In this document: piece by piece, positions 1 through 7,137 of the stretch
Position numbering within the stretch: position 1 is the first letter of the stretch
Layout: each line of letters opens with the position of its first letter
Assembly (NCBI GenBank): GCA_041907145.1
Contig: JAYRHW010000099.1
Coordinates: 1 to 32,314, forward strand
Direction of reading: 5' to 3'
From: JAFLCA01 sp041907145
Lineage (GTDB): Bacteria; Bdellovibrionota_C; UBA2361; JAFLCA01
DNA: 32,314 bases
Made by a program: the position numbers and the translations under genes
Notes under the pieces: generated by a model
What the model was told of the DNA's origin: nothing
What the model saw: only the letters and a program-made list of their open reading frames with translations
Databases searched by the model: none

Positions 1-216
1 ATAGTGATCCGTAAGCTCCCGACCACCTGCCAGAATTGCTTGTGGAGAAGATGTCTCGCCGTGACAAAGGCCGCAGGCTGCTAGTCCCTTAACCAATTGC
101 TTGCCATGCTCGATGGTTTCTGGGGTAGCATGCGCCACGAGCAGCGGAGCGCTGGAATCCCGCGAACAGGAAATAAGAAGGAAAGCTGCGAAGGATATGG
201 CGATAAGGCGCAACAT
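1..216 (-). CDS. Truncated c-type cytochrome lipoprotein (N-terminal 72 residues)
   Basis: An open frame starts at the ATG at 214-216 and runs off the left edge, so only 72 residues are visible. The N-terminus MLRLIAISFAAFLLISC is a typical lipoprotein signal with the lipobox LISC. About 35 residues after the lipidated Cys there is a CGLCH haem-binding motif (CxxCH), preceded by EHGKQLVKGLAA, which is how class I cytochromes c begin. The inference is an exported, membrane-anchored monohaem (or larger) cytochrome c acting in periplasmic electron transfer. It lies only 42 bases downstream of the sigma-factor gene on the same strand, so the two are probably co-transcribed. The axial Met and the rest of the fold are outside the window, so the exact subfamily cannot be told. 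Confidence 0.72.
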   Translation of the reverse strand, partial: MLRLIAISFAAFLLISCSRDSSAPLLVAHATPETIEHGKQLVKGLAACGLCHGETSSPQAILAGGRELTDHY

Positions 217-258
217 GCGCCCATCCTAGCCCGGCGCCGCCAGGAATAAAAGACCCGC

Positions 259-879
259 TTAGGCCACTTTGCGGCGCTCTTGGCCGGTGGTTCCGGAGCT
301 GTACTCCCGGAAGAATTTAGCCAGTTTACGGCGCAGCATCATGCGCGAGCGATGCAGCCTGGATTTTACGGCAGGCACCGTCAAATTGAGAATCTTGCTG
401 ACCTCCCGGCTGGTAAGTCCGTCGACATCCCGCAGGATAAATACGGGGCGGTACTCATCTGGCAGTCTGCTGATCGCTTCTTCTAGGGCTGAACTCACTT
501 GATGACGCATCGTGATGGCGTCCGCTTCCTGGTGTAAATTGCGCGGGACACCGAGGGTCTTCTGCAAGGGCTGCGGAATATCCTCGATAGAAACGCTTTG
601 ATCCATCTTGCGCTTGCGGAGCTTCATGAAGGAACAGTTCACCGTGATGCGGTAGAGCCAGCTTGAGAAAGAAGATTTACCCTGGAATCCGGCGATTTTG
701 CGGTAAACCGTCACAAAGACGTCCTGCAAAACTTCTTCGGCGTCCTCCTGATTTTTGGTGAGTCTGGTGGCAAGACTAAAGGCCTTGGCTGCGTAGCGAT
801 TGATGAGCTCTTCGAAGCTCTCCTGATTCCCGCCTCTAAATTCCTCGACTAGCTCAACGTCCGTTTTCTTTTCCGTCAT
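259..879 (-). CDS. RNA polymerase sigma factor, ECF (sigma-70 family, RpoE-like)
   Basis: This 206-residue protein has the two-domain build of ECF sigma factors. Region 2 is at about residues 20-95, with the -10 recognition and core-binding stretch around QEDAEEVLQDVFVTVYRKI and FSSWLYRITVN. Region 4 is at about 130-190, with a helix-turn-helix containing LPDEYRPVFILRDVDGL and VKSRLHRSRMMLRRKL. It would direct core polymerase to a small regulon, commonly envelope stress genes. A GAGG ribosome site sits 4 bases before the ATG. No recognisable anti-sigma gene follows it; the next gene is a cytochrome c lipoprotein. A 6-bp hairpin (902-917) and a 12-bp palindrome (969-980) lie upstream. The family call is firm; the signal it responds to is unknown. 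Confidence 0.93.
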   Translation of the reverse strand: MTEKKTDVELVEEFRGGNQESFEELINRYAAKAFSLATRLTKNQEDAEEVLQDVFVTVYRKIAGFQGKSSFSSWLYRITVNCSFMKLRKRKMDQSVSIEDIPQPLQKTLGVPRNLHQEADAITMRHQVSSALEEAISRLPDEYRPVFILRDVDGLTSREVSKILNLTVPAVKSRLHRSRMMLRRKLAKFFREYSSGTTGQERRKVA

Positions 880-968
880 ACAACCTCAATGCCACAACCC
901 ATTCGCCGCTTGGCGAAACACATTCCACTACGAGTCGTAAATGCGAGAAGCTTGCCAAGATTTTAGGC

Positions 969-980
969 GAACGGCCGTTC
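969..980. repeat. Perfect 12-bp palindrome upstream of the sigma-factor gene
   Basis: GAACGGCCGTTC is its own reverse complement. It lies about 90 bases upstream of the sigma-factor start, where a dimeric regulator could bind. Function is inferred from position and symmetry only. Confidence 0.4.
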
Positions 981-1097
981 TGCAACGGGCCTGGAAATGG
1001 GGTTGGAAGAGCTCAAGAGATTGAGGGGCTTAGCACTGAGTCCTGATGAGGTCGCCCACAGCAAGGGTTCAAAATTCAACAGAAAAGGCACCGAAAT

Positions 1098-1134
1098 GCT
1101 GTCGAACTTTCAGACAGCGTCAGTTTTCTGACGC
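1098..1134. repeat. Two overlapping inverted repeats downstream of htrA
   Basis: GCTGTC (1098-1103) pairs with GACAGC (1113-1118). GCGTCAG (1117-1123) pairs with CTGACGC (1128-1134) around a TTTT loop. They share bases 1117-1118, so both cannot form fully in one RNA. A further GCGTCA copy follows at about 1147. No T-tract follows either one, so they are not obvious terminators. Confidence 0.4.
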
Positions 1135-1166
1135 CTCGATTGAATCAGCGTCAAGAAACTGCTGCG

Positions 1167-1198
1167 AAAATGTAAGAACGCAAGGCTAATCAGCCTTG
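1167..1198 (-). terminator. Probable intrinsic terminator of htrA, overlapping its stop codon
   Basis: On the minus strand CAAGGCT and AGCCTTG form a 7-bp stem with a 4-base loop (1181-1198). The htrA stop codon TAG (1186-1188) lies in the hairpin. The following minus-strand bases are T-rich (CGTTCTTACATTTT). The stem is short and the T-tract is interrupted, so this is a moderate call. Confidence 0.5.
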
Positions 1199-2667
1199 CT
1201 TCCGTTCTTCAGTTTCAAGGTTAGAATTCTCGTGCCTTCCTTCTTCTGCACCACGACAAGCACAGGGACCCCCTTCTTGAGGCCAGCGATGGCCTGATCG
1301 AGCTCTGCAACGGAGGTGACAGCCTTGCCAGCGAATTCGAGAAGAATATCTCCCTTACTCATGCCGGCACGATCGCCCCCCGAATCAGCATCAACATTCT
1401 TGATAATGAGCCCGTTCGCGACGGGGGCAGGCAGACCCTGCGCGATATCGTCAGGAAGCTTCTCGACGACGATGCCAATTTTGTTGCTCTTTTCCTTCTC
1501 TTTGGGCTTTTCGGCCGCGGGCTCCTTGAGCTCCTCAATCACTGCTTTGATGGTCAAATGCTCCTTGCCGCGGAGCACTCCGATCTGAACCTCGGAGCCG
1601 ATTGCAGTATTGGCGACCATGAGTGGAAGATTGTCGTGATCGATAATGTTCTGTCCGTTGTAGCTCACAATAACATCCTTGCGCTCAAATCCCGCCTTGG
1701 CTGCCGGGCTGCCTCTAAGCACGTCCGCTACAAGGGCGCCGTTTGGACTGGAAAGGCCCAAGGCCTGCGCCGTATCCCCGTCGATAGGCTGAATCAACAC
1801 CCCTAAAACGCCGCGGGTGACCTTGCCCTTGTCCTTGATTTGTTGGACCACGCCTTTAACTAGGTTTATAGGGATCGAAAACCCTATCCCGATGTTGAAG
1901 CCGGGACTGCCGAACTGTTGTCGACCGGGGCTAAAAATTGCCGTGTTGATGCCAATCACCTGTCCACGAGTGTTAAAGAGCGGACCTCCTGAACTGCCAG
2001 GATTAATCGACGCATCAGTTTGAATGAAGGAGTCGTAGGGGCCCGTCATTTGATAGGGCAGCTTGCGCGACTTTGCCGAGACAATCCCTGCCGTGACCGT
2101 TTGCCCCAGTTGAAATTGATTGCCGATAGCAATTACCCACTCGCCTACTTCGACCGCATCCGAGTCGCCTAGGAAGACCGTGTTGAGCTTGGTCTTTGGC
2201 TCAATCTTAATCAAGGCCAGATCAGTTTTGGGATCTTTGCCAATCAAAGCAGCTGAATATTCTGTCTTATCGTCAAGCAACCGTACGATGATGGTATCGG
2301 AATTGTCGATGACATGGTTGTTGGTGACGATGTAACCGTCTTCGCTCAAAATAAACCCCGAGCCTAGTGAACGGTAGGGCAGCTCCGGCTCCTTTCTTGG
2401 AAATGGATTGGCGGGAGGCGGCGGAGCCTCTTCCCCTTCCCCCTGGACCTGCTGCAGCGTGATTCCCGCTTCCACCGAAATATTGACCACCGCGCGGCTT
2501 AGATCCTTCACCAAACCGGAGAAATGGGGCATCTGTTCGTCAAGGGCCTTACCTACAGTCGACGGAACCCCTTCCTTGAATAAAGGCGCGGCCGAAACGG
2601 GAGAGCCGCAGAAAAAAATTAGCGCAGCAGAAACAACGCCGACTTTAAATTTCAGGAAGTTAACCAC
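1186..2667 (-). CDS. degP: HtrA/DegP-type periplasmic serine endoprotease (Do family, two PDZ domains)
   Basis: This S1C serine protease/chaperone degrades or refolds damaged proteins in the periplasm. A signal peptide covers about residues 1-27 (cleavage near PVSA-AP). The trypsin-like domain carries the full triad, counted from the upstream TTG: His119 (TNNHVI), Asp150 (TDLALIKI) and Ser227 (GSSGGPL). Two PDZ domains follow (about 285-370 and 400-490). At about 494 residues it matches DegP/DegQ length. A GGAGGA ribosome site (2671-2676) directly touches a TTG at 2670. The next codon, GTG at 2667, has better spacing, so I place the start there. It follows the DUF1844 gene by about 30 bases and is probably co-transcribed with it. 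Family membership is clear; DegP versus DegQ is not resolved. Confidence 0.93.
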   Translation of the reverse strand: MVNFLKFKVGVVSAALIFFCGSPVSAAPLFKEGVPSTVGKALDEQMPHFSGLVKDLSRAVVNISVEAGITLQQVQGEGEEAPPPPANPFPRKEPELPYRSLGSGFILSEDGYIVTNNHVIDNSDTIIVRLLDDKTEYSAALIGKDPKTDLALIKIEPKTKLNTVFLGDSDAVEVGEWVIAIGNQFQLGQTVTAGIVSAKSRKLPYQMTGPYDSFIQTDASINPGSSGGPLFNTRGQVIGINTAIFSPGRQQFGSPGFNIGIGFSIPINLVKGVVQQIKDKGKVTRGVLGVLIQPIDGDTAQALGLSSPNGALVADVLRGSPAAKAGFERKDVIVSYNGQNIIDHDNLPLMVANTAIGSEVQIGVLRGKEHLTIKAVIEELKEPAAEKPKEKEKSNKIGIVVEKLPDDIAQGLPAPVANGLIIKNVDADSGGDRAGMSKGDILLEFAGKAVTSVAELDQAIAGLKKGVPVLVVVQKKEGTRILTLKLKNGSKAD

Positions 2668-2697
2668 CAATCCTCCAAAACCTTCTCATCACTAAAT

Positions 2698-3117
2698 TTA
2701 AGATGTGACCTTCACGTAGGACATCATAAGGGCATGCAGTATTTCGTCGAGCAGCTTAGCCTCCGCCGAATCAAGATTCCCCTTGGTCTTCGCCTGCAGC
2801 AGTCTGATTATATCAATTGTCTGCCGAGCCGCTTCCTTATCAATGGAAATCGAAAGTCCTGGGGGAGGCTTCATTTCACCGAGCTGCATTAAAGTCTGAG
2901 TGGCTAACGACATAATAAAGGCGCTGAAGGTAATACTCTCCTCCTGCGCAGGCGCGCTCTCGCGTGCTTCCTGCATAACCGCCTGGGACTTGGGCGCAGC
3001 AGGACGCGCTGCGCTATCGGTCGGCACCTGACCAGTGTCTGCACGTTCATTCCCGGTTGAGTCGAAGCGCCGCTTATCGTCGATCTTGATGCTCTTTTTG
3101 TCTTTTTCCTCGCTCAT
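2698..3117 (-). CDS. DUF1844 domain-containing protein
   Basis: This 139-residue soluble protein has a charged, poorly conserved N-terminal half. Residues about 60-137 form a helical domain with SFSAFIMSL-like and QLGEMKPP motifs and the ending LLDEILHALMMSYVKV. Here the key stretches read FSAFIMSLATQTLMQLGE and DIIRLLQAKTKGNLD. I recognise this as DUF1844, common in deltaproteobacteria-grade and some other phyla, with no assigned biochemical role. A GGAG ribosome site stands 4 bases before the ATG. It is the first gene of a likely pair with htrA, and is divergent from the PhnP-like gene. Any role in proteostasis would be inference from that pairing only. Confidence 0.82.
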   Translation of the reverse strand: MSEEKDKKSIKIDDKRRFDSTGNERADTGQVPTDSAARPAAPKSQAVMQEARESAPAQEESITFSAFIMSLATQTLMQLGEMKPPPGLSISIDKEAARQTIDIIRLLQAKTKGNLDSAEAKLLDEILHALMMSYVKVTS

Positions 3118-3172
3118 AGCTCTCCGGTCCTTAGACTGTGAAACCCATTTAACCTCGGGCCCAGCAGAGTTT

Positions 3173-3178
3173 CTTATA
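3173..3178 (-). promoter_or_regulatory. Candidate extended -10 element for the DUF1844-htrA pair
   Basis: The minus strand reads TGTTATAAG, an extended -10 (TGn-TATAAG), about 55 bases upstream of the DUF1844 start. The hexamer 17 bases further upstream (TCGAAA) is poor. An imperfect inverted repeat CTGATA/TATCAG (3204-3223) lies next to it, in the divergent region shared with the PhnP-like gene. Confidence 0.3.
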
Positions 3179-3282
3179 ACAAGTCTCCCCGCTTATTTCG
3201 AGACTGATAACGTTACCTATCAGCGGGCATTTTTCGGCCCAGGCGCTGCCCTTATCGCTCCTAATGCGATACACTCTCCGGC

Positions 3283-4080
3283 ATGGCGAGCATGACCGTA
3301 ACAGTACTTGGCTGTGGCACTTCTACAGGAGTGCCCGTCCCGGGCTGCTCCTGTTCAGTTTGCCTGTCTGGGAAGCCGAGAAACAACCGCCTACGCTGCT
3401 CAGTCTACTTAAGCGCCGGGGAAGGCCGCAATGTCTTGATCGATACCTCCCCGGACCTTCGGCAGCAGGCTTTACGGGAAAATATCGCTCACGTAGATGC
3501 GGTTGCTTTTACGCATGGGCACTCCGATCATATTCTCGGCCTGGACGACCTTCGTGTCTTCAATTTTTTCTCGCGCAAGGTGATCCCGTGCTATAGCGAT
3601 CAAGCCACCATCGACGGCCTGATTCATACCTTCAACTATATCTTCAATCCCGATCCGAACTATCAAGGGGGTTTGCTTGCCAAGCTTTCTCCGCACGTCA
3701 TCGAGGCAGCGGTGCCCTTCTCAGCGGCTGGACTAAGATTTCAGCCCTTCCGTTTGATGCACGGGCGAGCCGGGGTATTGGGTTTTCGTTGCGGTGATTT
3801 CGCTTACGCCACGGACTGCAATCAGGTACCCGACGCTGCTCGGCAGATTCTGCAAGGCGTGCGTTATCTCATCCTGGATGGCCTGCGGTATGAGCCCCAC
3901 GCTACTCATTTTACCATTCCCAAGGCAGTCGAGGTTGCTAAGGAGATTGGCGCCGAACAGACCTATCTGACGCATATGACACATAATGTGGATTATGATG
4001 AGGTAAGCGCGAAGCTGCCCGCAGGAGTGGCGCTGGCGTATGACGGACTACGGCTCATATGCCAAGGAGAAACCTGTTAA
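3283..4080 (+). CDS. PhnP-like MBL-fold metallo-hydrolase (cyclic phosphodiesterase type)
   Basis: A 265-residue metallo-beta-lactamase fold enzyme. The metal-binding HxHxDH motif is visible as THGHSDH (His78, His80, Asp82, His83), and further ligands lie in YATDCN and LTHMTHNVDYDE near the C-terminus. Near the N-terminus the CxCxxC motif GCSCSVC (Cys22, 24, 27) matches the structural zinc site of E. coli PhnP, which hydrolyses 5-phosphoribosyl 1,2-cyclic phosphate. No phn genes for C-P lyase are nearby, so the substrate here may differ. Members in such lineages are usually annotated only as MBL-fold hydrolases. A second in-frame ATG is at 3292; neither start has a convincing ribosome site. 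It is divergent from DUF1844-htrA and is followed after 31 bases by a receiver-domain gene. Confidence 0.85.
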   Translation: MASMTVTVLGCGTSTGVPVPGCSCSVCLSGKPRNNRLRCSVYLSAGEGRNVLIDTSPDLRQQALRENIAHVDAVAFTHGHSDHILGLDDLRVFNFFSRKVIPCYSDQATIDGLIHTFNYIFNPDPNYQGGLLAKLSPHVIEAAVPFSAAGLRFQPFRLMHGRAGVLGFRCGDFAYATDCNQVPDAARQILQGVRYLILDGLRYEPHATHFTIPKAVEVAKEIGAEQTYLTHMTHNVDYDEVSAKLPAGVALAYDGLRLICQGETC

Positions 4081-4111
4081 GCCGCAATAGGACGCTTCCG
4101 ATATTGTATGC

Positions 4112-4528
4112 ATGAGAAACGTCCTACTCATCGAAGATAGCTCAGATTATCGCGAAAATATCGAATTGATGCTGGCAGACGACGATCACGTCGTAACGGC
4201 TGTGCCGACTCCGCATGATGCCTTTGGAGCGTTATCAAAGGAAACATTCGACGTCATCATTTGCGACCTGCATCTCCCCTTCATGTTGAACGAGCGCATC
4301 TCTCATTTTCCATACTCGATTGAAGTCGGAATCCGCACCATCAACGAGCTGCGCAATGTATTTCCCGATACTCCAATAGTCGCGATTTCGGCATCACTTC
4401 CCGTTGATTTCGATCGCATTGACCAAGAGGAAGAGTTTGTTCCGCTGCTGTCGAAGCCATTTTCCAAGGATTCTCTGCTCGGGGCGATAGAACGGAGCGA
4501 GCTTAAGCTGCGCGGACTCGAGCAGTAA
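4112..4528 (+). CDS. Stand-alone response-regulator receiver domain protein
   Basis: A 138-residue CheY-like receiver with no output domain. The phosphorylation machinery is intact: acidic pair Glu8/Asp9 (LLIEDS), phospho-acceptor Asp52 (IICDLHLPF), Ser93 (VAISAS) and Lys115 (LSKPF). The loop after Asp52 is longer than usual by about a dozen residues (LNERISHFPYSIEV) before helix 3. It would act by phospho-dependent protein contacts, but no histidine kinase lies in the window. Its last 26 bases overlap the 3' end of ispD on the opposite strand. The partner and pathway are unknown. Confidence 0.85.
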   Translation: MRNVLLIEDSSDYRENIELMLADDDHVVTAVPTPHDAFGALSKETFDVIICDLHLPFMLNERISHFPYSIEVGIRTINELRNVFPDTPIVAISASLPVDFDRIDQEEEFVPLLSKPFSKDSLLGAIERSELKLRGLEQ

Positions 4529-5204
4529 GCAGAGCTTCGGCGCGCTCCAAATCTGCAAGGCAGGTAATTTTAAAATTATCCAGCTCGCCCTCGATGACTT
4601 TCACCGAGTGAATTTTTTCAACCAATGAAGCATCGTCGGTAGCGCCAGGAGCCCCCTGCTGATGCGCTTGCCGCAGAATTTGATAGTGAAATACCTGCGG
4701 TGTCTGCACTGCACGGAGCGTTGCTCGCGGCAGCGACCGGCCCTGCCCTTCGGCATCAAGCTGGACGATGCTATCTATAAGTGGGACAGCCGTCGTCACG
4801 GCCCCCCACTCTCGTCCGGCCTCGACTGCTGTGCGAATAAGCCGTTCACTCACCAAACATCGCGCGGCATCGTGAACCAGCACTAGATCTCGCGATGCAG
4901 GCTGATAATGCCGCTCGATAAACTTCAGGCCCGCATGGACTGAGTCCTGCCTCGTCTCACCGCCAGGGGTTATATGAATAGCACCGACCGGGAAACGTAG
5001 AGCCGTGAATGCTTCTTCCTCTACTCGGGGCACCAACACGACGAAAGCAGCGTTTGGGCACGTGGCAGCGATAGTCCCCACCACGCGCTCGATAGCGGTC
5101 CTGCCCCCTACCGAAAGCAGCCCCTTCGAGCGCCCCAGGCCAAGGCGTGCTCCTGACCCAGCGGCCGGAATGAGCACAAATAGCTTTTCGGCTTCTAAAG
5201 ACAT
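4503..5204 (-). CDS. ispD: 2-C-methyl-D-erythritol 4-phosphate cytidylyltransferase
   Basis: IspD makes CDP-methylerythritol from MEP and CTP in the non-mevalonate isoprenoid pathway. It has the nucleotide-binding start PAAGSGARLGLGRSKG with its Arg/Lys pair, then VHDAARCLV, TLRAVQTPQVF, TDDASLVE and the closing GELDNFKIT. At about 233 residues it is full length. An upstream in-frame TTG (5217-5219) would add five residues, but it sits in the T-rich tail of a hairpin that follows carD. I therefore prefer the ATG at 5202-5204. No ispF follows; the 3' end overlaps the receiver gene on the other strand by 26 bases. It lies downstream of carD on the same strand, which suggests partial read-through from carD. 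Confidence 0.95.
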   Translation of the reverse strand: MSLEAEKLFVLIPAAGSGARLGLGRSKGLLSVGGRTAIERVVGTIAATCPNAAFVVLVPRVEEEAFTALRFPVGAIHITPGGETRQDSVHAGLKFIERHYQPASRDLVLVHDAARCLVSERLIRTAVEAGREWGAVTTAVPLIDSIVQLDAEGQGRSLPRATLRAVQTPQVFHYQILRQAHQQGAPGATDDASLVEKIHSVKVIEGELDNFKITCLADLERAEALLTARVRAA

Positions 5205-5216
5205 CTCGCTGTCCGA

Positions 5217-5260
5217 CAAAATCGAAAAGCGCCGGATGGCCTAAGCCGTCACGGCGCTTT
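5217..5260 (-). terminator. Strong stem-loop between carD and ispD
   Basis: AAAGCGCCG (5226-5234) pairs with CGGCGCTTT (5252-5260), and the interior GATGGC/GCCGTC also pairs. The result is a roughly 15-bp stem with one bulge and a CTAA loop. On the minus strand it is followed by TTTTCGATTTTG, a broken T-tract. It would end or reduce the carD transcript just before ispD; the hairpin itself could also work in the other direction. Confidence 0.65.
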
Positions 5261-5285
5261 CGCACGCGAAAAATGAATCCGCAAC

Positions 5286-5777
5286 TTATGCAAAAATTTC
5301 CTGCAACTCTCCCATCACCTTTTCATGGCTGCGAGACTTGGCAATTGCAATCTCCGAAACCAATAAGCTCTGGGCAGTGTCCAGCATCTTCTTCTCGCCG
5401 AAGCTCAATTCCTTCTCATTGCTGAGCACAGAAAGATCGCGAAGCACTTCTGCGATCTCAAATACGGAACCGGTCTTGATCTTCTGAGAATATTCGCGAA
5501 AACGACGGTTCCAGGTCTGTGTATCGATTTTGCAATTTCGGCTGCGCAGGATCGAGTACACCTTTTCGACCGCGCGGCGGTCGACGACCTTACGCAGTCC
5601 GACTCCTTCCGCCTGCGAAACTGGAACCATAATCTTCATTCCAGTGTCCATGATCGTGATGTCAAAGAATTGCTGTTCGGCCCCACCAATGCTGCGACTG
5701 CGCAAATTGGTGATTTCGCCCACACCATGACCTGGATATACGACTTTATCGCTGACTTTGAAGGCTTTGCTGCTCAA
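5286..5777 (-). CDS. carD: CarD/CdnL-family RNA polymerase-interacting transcription regulator
   Basis: A 163-residue protein with the N-terminal CarD_CdnL_TRCF domain. It begins FKVSDKVVYPGHGVGEI, a tudor-like fold that binds the RNA polymerase beta lobe, and continues through MKIMVPVSQAEGVGLR. The C-terminal helical domain at about 70-160 contains the conserved W in NRRFREYSQK and VLRDLSVL. CarD/CdnL proteins stabilise open complexes, notably at rRNA promoters, and are essential in myxobacteria and mycobacteria. The start is a TTG, chosen because GGAG lies 7 bases upstream and the protein begins like its family there. It has its own good promoter and about 200 bases of leader, and a strong hairpin follows it. 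Confidence 0.92.
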   Translation of the reverse strand: MSSKAFKVSDKVVYPGHGVGEITNLRSRSIGGAEQQFFDITIMDTGMKIMVPVSQAEGVGLRKVVDRRAVEKVYSILRSRNCKIDTQTWNRRFREYSQKIKTGSVFEIAEVLRDLSVLSNEKELSFGEKKMLDTAQSLLVSEIAIAKSRSHEKVMGELQEIFA

Positions 5778-6061
5778 GGTGCTGCTCCATCAATAAAAAA
5801 TTGCGAACGCAGACGGACTGAGGGCACCTGAATACCGGTGCCGAATACAAACCAAGAGAACAAACCGAGGTAAAACTCTACGCCAGAAACCTACAGAGAA
5901 GGCCCGCTATAAAGATAGGGAGAGGCCGCCTTAGCGGGGAAAGGTAAACTGCACTTGCGCCTGTCAGTACCGCCAAGACCTCAACAGTATACCTCAGAAT
6001 GAACACTCGGGTCAAATCCTTGATCGGACTTAATCCCATGAAAAAGCGGGTTTTTTCAGGC
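5778..6061. other. Leader and promoter region of carD, downstream of pyrD
   Basis: 284 bases without a supported gene. The right end has an A/T-rich hairpin (about 6036-6060, TGAAAAA/TTTTTCA) just after the pyrD stop. The middle has a sigma-70-like promoter facing carD. The remaining roughly 200 bases would form the carD 5' leader and include a small hairpin GGCACC/GGTGCC (5823-5842). I recognise no riboswitch in it. Confidence 0.5.
5986..6015 (-). promoter_or_regulatory. Sigma-70-type promoter for carD
   Basis: On the minus strand TTGACC (6010-6015) and TATACT (5986-5991) are separated by 18 bases, close to the TTGACA/TATAAT consensus. Transcription would start near 5979, about 200 bases before the carD start codon. 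Confidence 0.6.
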
Positions 6062-7129
6062 CTAAGCGGCATTTCCACGCAGATCGGAAATGCGCTCGAT
6101 TTTCGCAGCACTCAGATACTCCACCAGGTCCCGCTTGATGCGACAGACGAGTCCTGGACCCTCGTATACCAATCCGGTGTAGACCTGAATGAGCGAGGCT
6201 CCGGCACGGATAAAATCCAAAACATCCGAGGCAGAAAAAACTCCGCCGACGCCAATGATGGGCAGCTTGCCATTGGTCGCTCGAAATATCCGCCCCACCA
6301 TCTGAACAGCGCGTCCATGCAGAGGTTTACCGCTCAGCCCGCCCGTTTGATCGATAGGCTGCGATAACCCGTCTCGTGAGAAGGTAGTATTGGTAACCAC
6401 GAGGCCGGAGACCCCGCAGGCCTCACAAACTGCGAGTACCTCATCGAGATCCGACTGGGCCAAATCCGGCGCAATTTTTATGAGTAGCGGGATTTTTCGA
6501 ACGTTTGCCTGCTGCACTCCGCGGAACAACGCTTCGAGCCGCACGCGCTCCTGCAATTTTCTAAGCTCGGGAGTATTCGGCGAAGAAACATTGAGGACCA
6601 CATAATCAGCGTACGGTTGAAGCAGTGAAAATGACTGCACATAGTCCTGCAGCGCTTCCTCCAATGATACTGCCTTGGTCTTGCCAATATTGATACCGAT
6701 GATGGGCAGGCTAGTGGAACGCGAGCGCAGCGCCTTCATACGTTCGCTCACTGCCTGGGCACCGGCACTGGGAAACCCCATGCGATTAATGAGAGCGCTG
6801 TCGTCCGGCAAGCGGAAGATTCGTGGACGCGGATTCCCCGGCTGCGGATGAGCAGTGACGGTTCCGAGCTCAAGAAAACCAAATCCTAGAGCGCCGAGGA
6901 ACGGAACCGCACGCGCATCCTTATCAAAGCCCGCCGCAAGGCCTACGGGATTGGCGAAGCGCAACCCGAAACACTGGGTCTCCAAGCGGGGGTCCTCGCA
7001 GTTATAGAATCGGCCGAAAATGCTCCTCAGCGGTGAACACCCGACAATCGCCGCAGCACCAATTGCTAAATGATGTGCGCTTTCAGAATCCAGCCGAAAG
7101 AGCAGAGGTCTGACGAGGCTACGATACAT
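6062..7129 (-). CDS. pyrD: Dihydroorotate dehydrogenase (quinone), class 2
   Basis: PyrD oxidises dihydroorotate to orotate in pyrimidine synthesis, passing electrons to membrane quinone. The 355-residue length and N-terminal helices (YRSLVRPLLFRLDSESAHHL) mark the membrane-associated class 2 type. FMN and substrate motifs are present: NPVGLAAGFDKD, INRMGFP, GINIGK and NVSSPNTPELRKLQ. A Ser (182/183) is the catalytic base, as expected for class 2. IIGVGGVFSASD and QVYTGLVYEGP follow near the end. It starts 8 bases after the rimI stop with AAGG upstream, so rimI-pyrD are one unit. No oddity seen. Confidence 0.96.
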   Translation of the reverse strand: MYRSLVRPLLFRLDSESAHHLAIGAAAIVGCSPLRSIFGRFYNCEDPRLETQCFGLRFANPVGLAAGFDKDARAVPFLGALGFGFLELGTVTAHPQPGNPRPRIFRLPDDSALINRMGFPSAGAQAVSERMKALRSRSTSLPIIGINIGKTKAVSLEEALQDYVQSFSLLQPYADYVVLNVSSPNTPELRKLQERVRLEALFRGVQQANVRKIPLLIKIAPDLAQSDLDEVLAVCEACGVSGLVVTNTTFSRDGLSQPIDQTGGLSGKPLHGRAVQMVGRIFRATNGKLPIIGVGGVFSASDVLDFIRAGASLIQVYTGLVYEGPGLVCRIKRDLVEYLSAAKIERISDLRGNAA

Positions 7130-7137
7130 TCGACGCC

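Larger units (their letters stand above)
880..1185. other. Intergenic region between htrA and the sigma-factor gene, with several inverted repeats
   Basis: About 306 bases with no convincing gene. Reading plus-strand coordinates there is a hairpin TTCGCC-GCTT-GGCGAA at 902-917, just outside the sigma gene's ribosome site. A perfect 12-bp palindrome GAACGGCCGTTC is at 969-980. Two overlapping hairpins are at 1098-1118 (GCTGTC/GACAGC) and 1117-1134 (GCGTCAG-TTTT-CTGACGC). The right end holds the htrA terminator. It must contain the promoter of the sigma gene, but I see no clear sigma-70 hexamer pair. Confidence 0.6.
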
